Positions 35,827 through 44,568 of a stretch of 64,000 nt of DNA are shown one piece after another. Each line of letters opens with the position of its first letter. Position 1 is the first letter of the stretch. The position numbers were made by a program, and so were the translations under genes. Source of the stretch: an uncultured Alphaproteobacteria bacterium (GTDB lineage Bacteria > Pseudomonadota > Alphaproteobacteria > CAAGCB01 > CAG-977); the NCBI GenBank assembly GCA_944393745.1, contig CALYBD010000003.1:38991-102990 (forward strand). Direction: 5' to 3'. A model generated the notes under the pieces. That model made no database searches. It worked only from the letters and a program-made list of their open reading frames with translations, and was not told the origin of the DNA.

Positions 35827-35902
35827 CCATCATAAAAAAAGCTTGCCTGATTGCGGCGTGTCTGTTATTTATAAATCGTACATTCTTATAGTTTCTATGA
35901 GG

Positions 35903-35929
35903 GTGGGCTTTAAAAGCCCGCTTTTTTTT
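35903..35929 (+). terminator. Terminator-like hairpin in the rimP leader
   Basis: The hairpin formed by GTGGGCTT and AAGCCCGC ends in eight T and lies just before the rimP ribosome binding site. It terminates the metK-trmB-STAS unit or acts as an attenuator for rimP-nusA-infB. Similar GGGTGGGC hairpins are known in front of rimP in many proteobacteria (rimP leader RNA), and a link to NusA feedback is plausible but inferred. Confidence 0.7.
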
Positions 35930-35951
35930 ATGGTAAGAGCCGGAGGAAGAA

Positions 35952-36449
35952 ATGACTCTGAACGATACTTTGACTGAATTGATTGTTCCCGTGTGCGAAG
36001 ACATGGGGTACGATTTGGTTCGTTTGCAGTTGCAGGGCGGCAATTCGCGCAAGGTTTTGCAAATTATGGCGGAACGAAAGGACCGCCGGGCAATGACCGT
36101 TGACGATTGTGCCGATTTAAGCCATGCGCTTTCCCCGGTATTAGATGAACATGATCCGATTGAAGGCAACTATACGCTGGAGGTCAGTTCTCCCGGAATT
36201 GACAGGCCGCTGGTCAGGTTGGACGATTTTGATCGGTTCAAAGGATTTGAAGCAAAAATCGAATGTCAGATCCCGATTGACGGCAGAAAACGTTTTTCCG
36301 GCCGGTTGCAAGGGGTTGACGGTTCGGACGTTATTTTGACGTTTGACGGTGCCGATGTTCGTCTTCCGTTTGATCAGATTGCCAAAGCAAAACTGATTTT
36401 AACCGACGAACTGTTGGCGGCGTCTGCTTCGCAGTCAGATGAGGAATAA
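35952..36449 (+). CDS. rimP: Ribosome maturation factor RimP
   Basis: Needed for maturation of the 30S subunit. 165 residues with the N-terminal domain signature VCEDMGYDLVRLQLQGG and the conserved LEVSSPGIDRPL at about 76-87. GGAGGAAG precedes the ATG. It opens the rimP-nusA-ylxR-infB-rbfA operon; its stop lies 16 bases before the preferred nusA start. Confidence 0.93.
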   Translation: MTLNDTLTELIVPVCEDMGYDLVRLQLQGGNSRKVLQIMAERKDRRAMTVDDCADLSHALSPVLDEHDPIEGNYTLEVSSPGIDRPLVRLDDFDRFKGFEAKIECQIPIDGRKRFSGRLQGVDGSDVILTFDGADVRLPFDQIAKAKLILTDELLAASASQSDEE

Positions 36450-36465
36450 AAAAGGAAATACACTG

Positions 36466-38001
36466 ATGGAAAATACGGCAGCTTTACCGCGTCCCGAATT
36501 ATTGCAGGTGGCAGATGCGGTCGCCCGCGACAAGGGCATCGACAGGGACGAAGTCCTGAGCGCTATGGAATTTGCGATCCAAAAGGCGGGGCGTTCCAAA
36601 TTCGGACAGGAACACGATATCCGCGCAACGATTGACCGTAAAAACGGGGCGATTACGATGGCTCGTTATATCGAAGTCGTTTCCGATGATGCCGAAATCG
36701 AAAACGAGGCCGCGCAGATTACGGAAACAAAAGCGCGCAAAAAGGATCCTTCGCTGAAGGCAGGCGATTTTATTATCGATCCTTTGCCGCCGATTGATTT
36801 CGGACGTATCGCCGCACAGACCGCAAAGCAGGTCATTGTGCAAAAGGTCCGCGATGCCGAACGAATCCGCCAATACAACGAATACAAAGATCGTATCGGC
36901 GAAATCGTCAACGGGATTGTCAAACGTGTTGAAACGGGCAATATTATTGTGGACATGGGACGTGCCGAAGCCGTCTTGCGCTGGGACGAACTGATTCCGC
37001 GCGAACAGTTTCATAACGGTGACCGGATTCGCGCTTATTTAATGGACGTCCGTCAGGAAGTCCGCGGCCCGCAGATTTTTCTGTCGCGCACGCACCCGCA
37101 GTTTATGGCAAAACTGTTTGCGCAGGAAGTGCCGGAAATTTATGACGGCGTGATTGAAATCAAAGCTGTTGCCCGTGATCCGGGATCGCGCGCGAAAATG
37201 GCCGTAACGGCGAAGGATTCCTCAATTGATCCGGTCGGCGCGTGCGTCGGTATGCGCGGTGTGCGCGTTCAGGCGGTTGTGACCGAACTGCAGGGCGAAA
37301 AGGTGGATATTATCCAGTGGTCGCCCGATCCGGCGGTCTTTATTGTCAATGCTTTGGCACCGGCTGATGTGGTTAAAGTCGTTTTGGACGAAGAAGCGCA
37401 CAGAATCGAAGTCGTTGTTCCCGATGATCAGTTGTCTTTGGCAATCGGTCGGCGCGGACAAAACGTTCGTCTGGCGTCTCAGCTGACCGGCTGGTACATT
37501 GATATCCTGACCGAAGCCGAAGAATCCGAACGCCGTCAAAGCGAAGTCAAAGTTCGCACGCAGATGTTTATGGACGCTTTGGACGTTGATGACGTGATTG
37601 CGCATTTGTTGGTTGCAGAAGGCTTTACTTCTGTCGGCGAAGTCGCTTTTGTGCCTTTAACGGACATTACGTCAATTGAAGGGTTTGACGAAGAAATTGC
37701 GGCCGAATTGCAAAACCGTGCCAAAGCGTACGTTGAAAAGCAGAATGCCGAATTTGCCGTACGCAGCAAAGAGCTGGGCGTTGACGAAAGTCTGATCGGT
37801 CATGAAGGGCTGGATCAGGGCATGATTGTCCGTCTGGCGGAAAAAGGCGTCAAAACGCTGGAAGATTTCGCAGATCTGGCCAATGACGAACTGTTGGAAA
37901 TTTTAGGCGAAAACGCGATGACGGCACACGATGCCGATGCTTTGATTATGAAAGCGCGCGAAAAGCTGGGCTGGTTTGCCGATGACGGTGAAAAAGCCTA
38001 A
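36466..38001 (+). CDS. nusA: Transcription termination/antitermination protein NusA
   Basis: RNA polymerase-binding factor that controls pausing, termination and antitermination. 511 residues: N-terminal polymerase-binding domain, S1 domain (about 130-200, IVNGIVKRVETGNIIVDMG), two KH domains (VGACVGMRGVRVQAVV; LAIGRRGQNVRLAS), then two helix-hairpin-type C-terminal repeats (about 365-425 and 445-505). The frame is open 27 bases upstream, inside rimP, but the ATG at 36466 with AAAAAGGAAA just before it gives the family start. Confidence 0.95.
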   Translation: MENTAALPRPELLQVADAVARDKGIDRDEVLSAMEFAIQKAGRSKFGQEHDIRATIDRKNGAITMARYIEVVSDDAEIENEAAQITETKARKKDPSLKAGDFIIDPLPPIDFGRIAAQTAKQVIVQKVRDAERIRQYNEYKDRIGEIVNGIVKRVETGNIIVDMGRAEAVLRWDELIPREQFHNGDRIRAYLMDVRQEVRGPQIFLSRTHPQFMAKLFAQEVPEIYDGVIEIKAVARDPGSRAKMAVTAKDSSIDPVGACVGMRGVRVQAVVTELQGEKVDIIQWSPDPAVFIVNALAPADVVKVVLDEEAHRIEVVVPDDQLSLAIGRRGQNVRLASQLTGWYIDILTEAEESERRQSEVKVRTQMFMDALDVDDVIAHLLVAEGFTSVGEVAFVPLTDITSIEGFDEEIAAELQNRAKAYVEKQNAEFAVRSKELGVDESLIGHEGLDQGMIVRLAEKGVKTLEDFADLANDELLEILGENAMTAHDADALIMKAREKLGWFADDGEKA

Positions 38002-38632
38002 AGCGAACAAAAAACACTGGCGGGGGGCTCCGTCCCCCGACGGTCTGTCGCATAAAAAAAAGGAAACGGTGCGGCGGTGTCTGGTGACGCGTGAAACGCT
38101 GCCGATGAATCGTTTGATTCGCTTTTGCGTATCTCCGGAACGTATGGTTGTTCCCGATCTGGCCAATAAACTGCCCGGCCGGGGCATGTGGGTAACGGCG
38201 GACAGGGATTTGGTTGAAACGGCGTGCGGGAAAGGCTTGTTTGCAAAAGCGGCGCACGCTAAAGTAACTTATCCCGAAGATATGGACGGATTGATTAAAT
38301 CTTTGTTTGTCAAACGTCTTCAATCTTTGCTGGGGCTGGCCAAAAAAGCGGGTCTGGTTGTTTCCGGATTTGAAAAAACAGCAGAGCTTTTGAAAAAAAA
38401 ACAGGCTGTTTGCCTGCTGGAAGCAACGGACGGGGCGGCCGACGGACGGGAAAAGCTGGATCGTCTGCGCGGCGGTATTCCTTTGATTCAGATATTGACT
38501 GCCGATCAGACGGCCGAAGCTTTGGGCGCCGGAATGTGTGTTCATACGGCGTTGAAACAAGGCGGGGCGGCAGATTTATTTGTTGCAGAAGCACTGCGTT
38601 TTGCGGCATATTGCAAAATTGAACTGGTTTAA
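37982..38632 (+). CDS. YlxR (DUF448) RNA-binding protein fused to an L7Ae-like domain
   Basis: 216 residues. An N-terminal YlxR domain (RRCLVTRETLPMNRLIRF, and GRGMWVTADRD) is followed by a ribosomal L7Ae/L30e-like domain (LLGLAKKAGLVVSGFEKTAELL). This fusion is the common alphaproteobacterial form of the gene between nusA and infB, and it is presumed to bind RNA and modulate ribosome-related processes. It overlaps the end of nusA by 20 bases. Confidence 0.88.
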   Translation: MTVKKPKANKKHWRGAPSPDGLSHKKKETVRRCLVTRETLPMNRLIRFCVSPERMVVPDLANKLPGRGMWVTADRDLVETACGKGLFAKAAHAKVTYPEDMDGLIKSLFVKRLQSLLGLAKKAGLVVSGFEKTAELLKKKQAVCLLEATDGAADGREKLDRLRGGIPLIQILTADQTAEALGAGMCVHTALKQGGAADLFVAEALRFAAYCKIELV

Positions 38633-38659
38633 TGCGTAGAAAAAAGGCTGATGAATTAA

Positions 38660-41191
38660 ATGACAGACGCAAACGATGAAAAAACAAAAAGCGCTCCTCT
38701 TTCTCTTTCCCGCCCGAAGCTGGAATTGAAAAAAACGGTTGATGTGGGCCGGGTACATCAAAGCTTTACCGCCGGCCGGTCAAAGCCCGTTCAGGTCGAG
38801 GTGCGCAAAAAACGTTCTTTTGTGACGGACGCACACGGCAATATTCAGGGCGTGAAGGAAGAAACAAACGCTTCTGATCTGCTGGACAGCGAAAAGGCTC
38901 ATCGTTTAAAAGTGCTGAAAGAAGCCATCAAAGCCGATGAAGAAAATCGCATAAAAGCCGAAGAAGAAGCAAAACGGCGCGCTGAAGAAGAAGCTCGCCG
39001 CGCCGCGCAGGAAGCCGAACGCAAAGCCAAAGAAGAAGCGGAACAAAAACAACGGGCGGCAGAGGCTGCGACAAAAGAAGCTGCCGCACCCGTCGTCGCA
39101 AAAAAAGAAGAACATAAAAAAACGTTTTCCGATAAAAAGCCTGTCGTCGTTCAGCCGGTTCTGTCTCCGGAAGACGCGGAAGCCGCCGAAAATCATCGTA
39201 TAAAAACCAGTTTTAAGCGCCGTGAAATGCGTGATGAAGACGGCCGCAGCCATTCCCGCCGCATGAACGAAGATAAATGGCGCGGCGGACGGGTGAACAT
39301 GTCGGCTTTGATGCGCGGTGATGAGGACGAAGGACGCGGCAGAAGCTTGGCTTCCATTAAACGTGCCCGTGAAAAAGAACGCCAGAAAATGTCCGGTCTC
39401 GCAAAACCGGCGGAAAAAGTTTACCGCGAAGTCATTATTCCCGAAACGATTACGGTGCAGGAACTGGCCGCTCGTATGAGCGAACGCGGCGCCGATGTCG
39501 TCAAACAGTTAATGAAAATGGGCGTGATGGCGACGATTACTCAGACGATTGATGCGGATATTGCTCAGATTATCGTTGAAGAAATGGGGCATAAGGCCAA
39601 GCGCGTCAACGAATCCGATGTCGAAGACAATCTGCGCGATGCGCCTGATCCCGAAGAAACAAAATTGCCGCGTCCGCCTGTCGTTACTGTCATGGGACAC
39701 GTTGACCACGGTAAGACGTCTTTGCTGGATAATCTGCGTTCTACCGATGTTGCCGCTCATGAAGCCGGCGGTATTACGCAGCATATCGGGGCGTATCAGA
39801 TTACGTTGGAAAACGGACAGAAGGTTACTTTTATTGATACGCCGGGGCACGCAGCTTTTACGGAAATGCGCGCCCGCGGGGCAAAAGTGACCGATATCGT
39901 TGTGTTGGTCGTTGCGGCCAATGACGGTATTATGCCGCAGACAATCGAAGCCATTACGCATGCCAAGGCGGCCGGTGTTCCGATTGTTGTCGCCATTAAT
40001 AAAATTGACGTGCCGGGGGCGGATCCGAACAAAGTGCGTACGGATCTTTTATCGCATGATGTCGTTGTGGAAAGCATGGGCGGCGATGTTTTGGCCGTTG
40101 AAGTGTCCGCGAAGAAACGGATCAATCTGGACAAATTGGTTGAAGCTATTTTGCTGCAGGCGGAAATTTTGGATTTGAAAGCCAATCCGAATCATACGGC
40201 GGAAGGCGCGATTATCGAAGCCAAAATGGAAAAAGGACGCGGTTCCGTGGCAACCGTTTTGGTACAACGCGGAACGCTGAAGCAGGGGGATATCTTTGTT
40301 GCCGGCAAAGACTGGGGGCGTGTTCGCGCCATGGTTGACGAACGCGGCCAACGTGTCAGCGAAGCCGGACCGTCTTTCCCGGTTGAAGTTTTGGGATTCC
40401 AGTCCACACCGTCGGCCGGGGACGATTTTATTGTCGTTAATGACGAAGATCGCGCCCGCGAGGTCGCCGCTTATCGTCAGCGCAAAGAACGCGAAGCTTT
40501 GCAGGTGCGTTCGACCCGTTCGGCCGTTGAACAGATGTTTGACAAAATCAAGGCCGGCGAATCCAAGGAACTGCCCGTTGTGATTAAAGCAGACGTTCAA
40601 GGATCCGTTGAGGCATTGACGGCAACACTGAACAAGATTTCAACAGATAAAGCCAAAGTGCGTATTTTGCATGCCGCTGTCGGGGCGATCAACGAATCCG
40701 ACGTGACTTTGGCCAAAGCTTCCAGCGCTTTGATCATCGGGTTTAATGTGCGTGCGAATACTTTGGCGCGTACGGCAGCCAAACGCGACGGAATAGAAAT
40801 TCGTTATTATTCCATTATTTATAATGTGGCCGATGATATACATGCTGCTTTGGAAGGTATGCTGGCTCCCGAATTGAAGGAAAAAATACTGGGGTATGCG
40901 AAAATTCGTCAGGTTTACAATATTTCCAAAGTCGGAAAAGTGGCCGGTTGCATGGTCAAGGAAGGCATCATGAAACGCGGGGCACATGTGCGTTTGCTGC
41001 GTTCCAATGTCGTCTATCATGACGGTATGATGGCGGCGCTGAAACGCTTTAAGGACGATGTCAAAGAAGTCCGCGAAGGCTATGAATGCGGCATGAGCTT
41101 TGAAAACTTCAACGATATTCAGGTTGACGATACGGTTGAATGTTATGAAATCGAAGAAGTCGCCGCAAAACTTGATGATGTTCAGCTGTAA
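38660..41191 (+). CDS. infB: Translation initiation factor IF-2
   Basis: GTPase that delivers initiator tRNA to the 30S subunit. 843 residues: a long N-terminal segment rich in Glu, Lys and Ala (coiled coil, about 75-155), the IF2-N domain ([21 protein letters not shown], given to its first 20 residues), the GTPase domain with [12 protein letters not shown] (G1), DTPGHAAF (G3) and NKID (G4), then domains II-IV ending [18 protein letters not shown]. It is followed by rbfA after 12 bases. Confidence 0.96.
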   Translation: MTDANDEKTKSAPLSLSRPKLELKKTVDVGRVHQSFTAGRSKPVQVEVRKKRSFVTDAHGNIQGVKEETNASDLLDSEKAHRLKVLKEAIKADEENRIKAEEEAKRRAEEEARRAAQEAERKAKEEAEQKQRAAEAATKEAAAPVVAKKEEHKKTFSDKKPVVVQPVLSPEDAEAAENHRIKTSFKRREMRDEDGRSHSRRMNEDKWRGGRVNMSALMRGDEDEGRGRSLASIKRAREKERQKMSGLAKPAEKVYREVIIPETITVQELAARMSERGADVVKQLMKMGVMATITQTIDADIAQIIVEEMGHKAKRVNESDVEDNLRDAPDPEETKLPRPPVVTVMGHVDHGKTSLLDNLRSTDVAAHEAGGITQHIGAYQITLENGQKVTFIDTPGHAAFTEMRARGAKVTDIVVLVVAANDGIMPQTIEAITHAKAAGVPIVVAINKIDVPGADPNKVRTDLLSHDVVVESMGGDVLAVEVSAKKRINLDKLVEAILLQAEILDLKANPNHTAEGAIIEAKMEKGRGSVATVLVQRGTLKQGDIFVAGKDWGRVRAMVDERGQRVSEAGPSFPVEVLGFQSTPSAGDDFIVVNDEDRAREVAAYRQRKEREALQVRSTRSAVEQMFDKIKAGESKELPVVIKADVQGSVEALTATLNKISTDKAKVRILHAAVGAINESDVTLAKASSALIIGFNVRANTLARTAAKRDGIEIRYYSIIYNVADDIHAALEGMLAPELKEKILGYAKIRQVYNISKVGKVAGCMVKEGIMKRGAHVRLLRSNVVYHDGMMAALKRFKDDVKEVREGYECGMSFENFNDIQVDDTVECYEIEEVAAKLDDVQL

Positions 41192-41203
41192 AGGGGAAGG
41201 CTA

Positions 41204-41620
41204 ATGCGTTCGGATTCAAAACCGGTGACACAACGCCAGCTGCGTGTGGCGGAACAGGTGCGTCATATTTTGGCAGAATGTTTCCAGCGCGGCAATGTCC
41301 CCAAAGATTTTTTGGATTGTCCGCCCGTTTCCGTCATGGAAGTCAAAATTTCGCCGGATTTTTCGTATTGTAAAGCGTATCTGTCTGTTTTGACTGTCGA
41401 ACCGGCAGCGATAACGGATTTTGTGAAGGCTCTGAATAAACAGGCGGGATTTTTCCGTAAAATTCTGGGAACGAAAATCCGTTTGCGTTTAACGCCGGAG
41501 ATACGCTTTTTTGCGGACGGCGCTCAGGCCGAAGCCGATAAGATTGATGCGCTGCTGGCTTCCGAAAAAGTGCAGCGGGACCTGATCGGACGCGATGAAG
41601 AAATTAATGACGGAAATTAA
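41204..41620 (+). CDS. rbfA: Ribosome-binding factor A
   Basis: Binds the 30S subunit and aids processing of the 16S rRNA 5' end. 138 residues, with the family pattern RQLRVAEQVRHILAE, PPVSVMEVKISPDFSYCKAYLS (KH-like fold; quoted in part) and LRLTPEIRFFAD. An AAGGGGAAGG precedes the ATG. In most relatives truB follows; here a HAD gene and an accessory block intervene. Confidence 0.93.
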   Translation: MRSDSKPVTQRQLRVAEQVRHILAECFQRGNVPKDFLDCPPVSVMEVKISPDFSYCKAYLSVLTVEPAAITDFVKALNKQAGFFRKILGTKIRLRLTPEIRFFADGAQAEADKIDALLASEKVQRDLIGRDEEINDGN

Positions 41621-42389
41621 AGCCGTTTTCTTTGATATAGACGGGACGTTAATTCGTTTTAACACGCATGACATGCCGGATTCGACACACGAGGCATTGG
41701 AACGGTTACGTCAAAAAGGCGTTAAGCTGTTCTTGGCAACGGGACGCGCCCCTAAAAGCGTTTCCTTTATGCGGGATTATTTTGATTTTGACGGCGTTGT
41801 GGCTTTTAACGGTCAATATTGCTTCGATCAAACGGGTGTCTTGTTTAAACAACCGATCCCGTTTCAATCCGTTTTGTCTGTCTTGCCGTATCTGACGGAA
41901 AATCAGATTGCGTCCAGCTTTGAAACGGCGGAAGCGAATTTTTTCAATATCGTCAATGAACGCGTTTATGAATTGATCCGTTTGGTCGGCGTAAACGAAC
42001 CCGATCCGCAAACGATTGATGTCACAACGTTAAAACAGGATATTTATCAGATGACGGTTTATGTCAATGCCGAAGAAGAAGCGGCGCTGATGCAACATCT
42101 TCCCGATTGCAAAGCTTTGCGCTGGTATCCGACGTTTGTCAATATCATCGGCGAACAGAGCGGAAAACCGGTCGGTATTGCCGAAGTATGTAAAAAATAC
42201 GGCTTTTCCGTGAATGAAATCATGGCGTTCGGAGACGGGGGAAATGATATTGATATGCTGGGTTTTGCCGGAACGGGCGTCGCAATGGGCAATGCGGCGC
42301 CGGCGGTCAAACAGGCGGCGGATTATGTAACCGACAGCGTTGATGACGACGGTGTTTTCAAGGCGTTGAAACATTTTAACGTGATTTAA
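41607..42389 (+). CDS. Cof-type HAD-superfamily phosphatase
   Basis: 260 residues. Motif I FFDIDGTLIRF gives the nucleophile and acid aspartates, motif II ATGRAP the Thr, motif III a lysine (KPVGIAEVCKKYG) and motif IV FGDGGNDIDMLGFAGTGVAMGNA (the last read in two parts, GDGGND and GTGVAMGNA), all typical of Cof-type (class IIB) hydrolases acting on sugar phosphates, flavin nucleotides or pyridoxal phosphate. The substrate cannot be read from sequence. The ATG at 41607 overlaps rbfA by 14 bases. A strong terminator follows. Confidence 0.85.
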   Translation: MTEIKAVFFDIDGTLIRFNTHDMPDSTHEALERLRQKGVKLFLATGRAPKSVSFMRDYFDFDGVVAFNGQYCFDQTGVLFKQPIPFQSVLSVLPYLTENQIASSFETAEANFFNIVNERVYELIRLVGVNEPDPQTIDVTTLKQDIYQMTVYVNAEEEAALMQHLPDCKALRWYPTFVNIIGEQSGKPVGIAEVCKKYGFSVNEIMAFGDGGNDIDMLGFAGTGVAMGNAAPAVKQAADYVTDSVDDDGVFKALKHFNVI

Positions 42390-42417
42390 AAAAGCTTCCC
42401 GACGGGAAGCTTTTTTT
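42388..42417. terminator. Bidirectional intrinsic terminator
   Basis: A 10-bp stem (AAAGCTTCCC / GGGAAGCTTT) with a 3-base loop and T runs on both strands. It ends the infB-rbfA-HAD unit and lies 10-13 bases after the distal stop codon of the opposing small gene (42427), which supports that stop as the true end of that gene. Confidence 0.88.
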
Positions 42418-42426
42418 ATGTTTCAA

Positions 42427-42692
42427 TTAAGATTTTTCAGAAAGGGAAATCATATAAGCTTCCGCTTCTTTGGATAGAGAAACAGTGTCATGATCGTTTG
42501 ATTGACGATACCGAGCCGTTTGTTCTTTTTTTTCATCGGCTTCTTTTGTGCCGCTTGAGCTTCTTGTTGTTCTTCGATCTTTTCCAATGGAACGTCGATA
42601 TAAGAGTCCTCTTCGTCTTGTGTGGCGGAAGTTGATGAAGTCGCCGTGGAAGAAAACAAAGAAGATGTTCCCGAAATGGAAGAAACAGACAT
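42427..42692 (-). CDS. Small Ser/Thr-rich protein gene with a -1 frame switch at an A8 slippery run
   Basis: The ATG at 42692 follows a GGAG. The N-terminal part is Ser/Thr-rich (MSVSSISGTSSLFSSTATSS), then acidic, then Glu/Gln/Ala-rich (EEQQEAQAAQ). In the starting frame translation stops at 42450 (80 residues, ending in an unlikely basic tail). At 42526-42533 the coding strand reads ATG AAA AAA AAG, an A-AAA-AAG slippery sequence like that of dnaX. A -1 shift there gives an 88-residue product ending DTVSLSKEAEAYMISLSEKS at the stop 42427, close to the terminator. The -1 frame is natural-looking upstream of the run as well (KEADEKKEQTAR). Programmed frameshift, polymerase slippage, mutation and a sequencing error are all possible. 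Function is unknown. Confidence 0.6.
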
Positions 42693-42729
42693 AACTAAAT
42701 CTCCTTACAAAAGTTGTAGATACATCTGT

Positions 42730-42752
42730 TAAACGGCGGAATAGTCCGTTTA
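42730..42752. repeat. Inverted repeat upstream of the serine recombinase
   Basis: TAAACGG and CCGTTTA, perfect 7-bp arms with a 9-base spacer, lie in the divergent region between the small gene and the recombinase. This 23-bp dyad has about the size of a resolvase/invertase crossover or operator site, but no second copy was found in the window, so a site for the recombinase is a guess. Apart from this dyad, I see nothing else definite in the 250-base divergent region. Confidence 0.4.
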
Positions 42753-42941
42753 CTTGTGAAGATTTTTTGTTTTTGGACGGCTGAATCCGCGTTTTCGGCG
42801 GTGATCAGTGCATTATCGTGAATAACGCATTTCAACTGCTCTTAAATATTTTTAACGAAACTTTGCGCTTTTCGATGAGAAATTCAACCGGAGTCGTTTT
42901 CAAAAAACGCAGACAAAAAGCAAAGAAAAAGGAGCAAATAT

Positions 42942-43544
42942 ATGACTATATTCGGATATATTCGGGTTTCCACCGACAAACAAACGACAGAAAACCAACG
43001 CTTTGAAATAGAGCGACACTTGCGTACACAAGGAATTGTCGTTGATATATGGATTAATGAAACCGTCAGCGGGACGGTTGATTTTAAAAAGCGTCAGCTG
43101 GGCAAGGTGATGAAACGAATAAAATCGGGAGATGTTTTAGTATGCTCGGAACTTTCTCGTTTAGGCAGGAATCTGTTTCAGATTATGACGATTTTGAACT
43201 TTTGCATGACAAAAAACGCACAAGTTTGGACGATTAAAGAAAGTTATCGTTTGGGGACAGATTTACAAAGCAAAATTTTGGCTTTTGCGTTTGGTATATC
43301 GGCGGAATTGGAACGTGTTTTAATCAGTCAACGCACAAAAGAAGCGCTGAACCTCAGAAAAGCACAGGGAAAGCCGGTCGGTCGACAACCGGGGGCAATG
43401 AATAAACGACATATTCTAGACGGCAGAGAAAAACAGATAGAAACGTTATTGAAACAAGGTATTTCAAAATCGAAAATCACTAAAATACTGAAAATCGGAA
43501 GCAGTACCCTTTATAGCTTTCTAAGAAAAAATAATCTTCTCTAA
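42942..43544 (+). CDS. Serine recombinase of the resolvase/invertase family
   Basis: 200 residues, the length of Hin/Gin-type enzymes. The catalytic domain starts FGYIRVSTDKQTTENQ with nucleophile Ser10, and the arginines of the SELSRLGRN motif (about 66-74) are present, followed by the long E helix and a C-terminal helix-turn-helix (about 155-195, LLKQGISKSKITKILKIG, STLYSFLRKN). An AAAGGAG precedes the ATG. No other mobile-element genes are near, and no inverted repeats that would flank an invertible segment were found. It could be a domesticated invertase, a resolvase relic or part of a small mobile block inserted between rbfA and truB. Confidence 0.88.
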   Translation: MTIFGYIRVSTDKQTTENQRFEIERHLRTQGIVVDIWINETVSGTVDFKKRQLGKVMKRIKSGDVLVCSELSRLGRNLFQIMTILNFCMTKNAQVWTIKESYRLGTDLQSKILAFAFGISAELERVLISQRTKEALNLRKAQGKPVGRQPGAMNKRHILDGREKQIETLLKQGISKSKITKILKIGSSTLYSFLRKNNLL

Positions 43545-43622
43545 TTACACGTCCGCATAATTCAAATATACATGAAAGCGTTATTAACACAAGTAAAAAA
43601 TATAAAAACGACTGAAGATTGC

Positions 43623-43722
43623 CACTTTTATCCTTATTTCTTTTCTCTTGTTTTCTCCGGTTATGCGGAGGTCAAATCGGTGAGAATTTCTATCCGTAAA
43701 AATTGTAAAAGGATGAAAAGTG
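43623..43722. repeat. Imperfect inverted repeat in the recombinase-OMP intergenic region
   Basis: CACTTTTATCCTT (43623-43635) pairs with AAGGATGAAAAGTG (43709-43722) with one unpaired base. Between the arms lies a small hairpin CTCCG-GTTATG-CGGAG. The 293-base gap 43545-43837 also has an AAAAAACAG / CTGTTTTTT pair (43742-43790) and an 11-base direct repeat TCCGTAAAAAT at 43693 and 43764. It could be a structured RNA, a recombination site or a leader; I cannot decide. No protein gene is convincing in this gap. Confidence 0.4.
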
Positions 43723-43837
43723 ACGAGAGAACCGGCGCAAGAAAAAACAGATAAAAAACTGATTCCGTAAAAATCCGAAAACTGTTTTTTAGGGAATTTT
43801 TTCGATATAAAAACTCTTACTTTTAGGAGAAAATTAC

Positions 43838-44404
43838 ATGAAAATAATCCAATACATATTGACCGCGATGCTTGTCACTACTTCTTTTTCGGCGATGGCG
43901 ACAGAAACGGCAGAAGCAAATCCGATACAAGATCCTTATGTCAAAACAGATTGGGTATTTGGTTTTTTGGAAGCAAAAGGCGGTGGAAATTCTGCAGATA
44001 TTTATATTCCCGGTTTTAATGCTGCGGTCGGTGCCACATTTTTAAATAGGGAAGATATGGCTCTTCGTGCGGATATGGATTGGACATATCGTTCATTTGA
44101 ATTTGATACGGATGGTATGGATACGGACGCTTTGATTAACACCTTTAGCGGTAACGCTTATTTGGATTTTAAAACGTCTACGGCATTTACGCCATATATT
44201 GGGGTGATGTTGGGGCTTTCATGGTTGTCACTTGATGATTCGCACAAATTGCGTCCTTCGTTCGGAGCGAGTTTGGGCACAGCTTACCAAATCAACGAAA
44301 ATATGGCGTTGGATGTCGGCTATAAGTATTCTTACTTGGGCAAATTAGACGGCATGAAAGTGCGTACTTCAGACCTTTCAATCGGACTTCGTTTCGCTTT
44401 TTAA
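43838..44404 (+). CDS. Outer-membrane beta-barrel protein
   Basis: 188 residues with a signal peptide (MKIIQYILTAMLVTTSFSAMA) and alternating amphipathic strands characteristic of an eight-stranded barrel (GYKYSYLGKL, TSDLSIGLRFAF). The final residue is Phe, the usual C-terminal signature for BAM-dependent insertion. TTAGGAGA lies before the ATG. The closest general type is the OmpA/OmpW-like small porin or adhesin fold; no specific function is assigned. It is followed by its own terminator, and a second barrel gene lies 164 bases downstream. Confidence 0.8.
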   Translation: MKIIQYILTAMLVTTSFSAMATETAEANPIQDPYVKTDWVFGFLEAKGGGNSADIYIPGFNAAVGATFLNREDMALRADMDWTYRSFEFDTDGMDTDALINTFSGNAYLDFKTSTAFTPYIGVMLGLSWLSLDDSHKLRPSFGASLGTAYQINENMALDVGYKYSYLGKLDGMKVRTSDLSIGLRFAF

Positions 44405-44417
44405 CAACGTTTTTTTT

Positions 44418-44444
44418 AGCCCTTGTTTTTCAGGGGCTTTTTTT
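44418..44444 (+). terminator. Intrinsic terminator after the first barrel gene
   Basis: An 8-bp stem with one mismatch (AGCCCTTG / CAGGGGCT) is followed by a run of seven T, 14 bases after the stop codon. Confidence 0.8.
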
Positions 44445-44568
44445 ACAAGGAAAAGGAAAAAAACGGTAAAAGTCAAAGAATCCAATATGTTCTTTAAGCG
44501 GTCTTCCGCACTGAAAAAAATGATTTGATGCTTTTTGTTGTCTTTCATCTATTTAAAGGGGTGTTGTC

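Noticed and set aside
42818..43006. Plus-strand frame overlapping the recombinase start
   Set aside because: Overlaps the recombinase in another frame, with a low-complexity Lys/Gln/Arg stretch and no support.
42942..43544. Prophage or integron
   Set aside because: Only a recombinase is present; no structural, replication, cassette or attachment-site features were seen.
43572..43754. 60-residue open frame between recombinase and barrel gene
   Set aside because: No ribosome binding site, unnatural composition, and it overlaps the inverted-repeat region; treated as non-coding.
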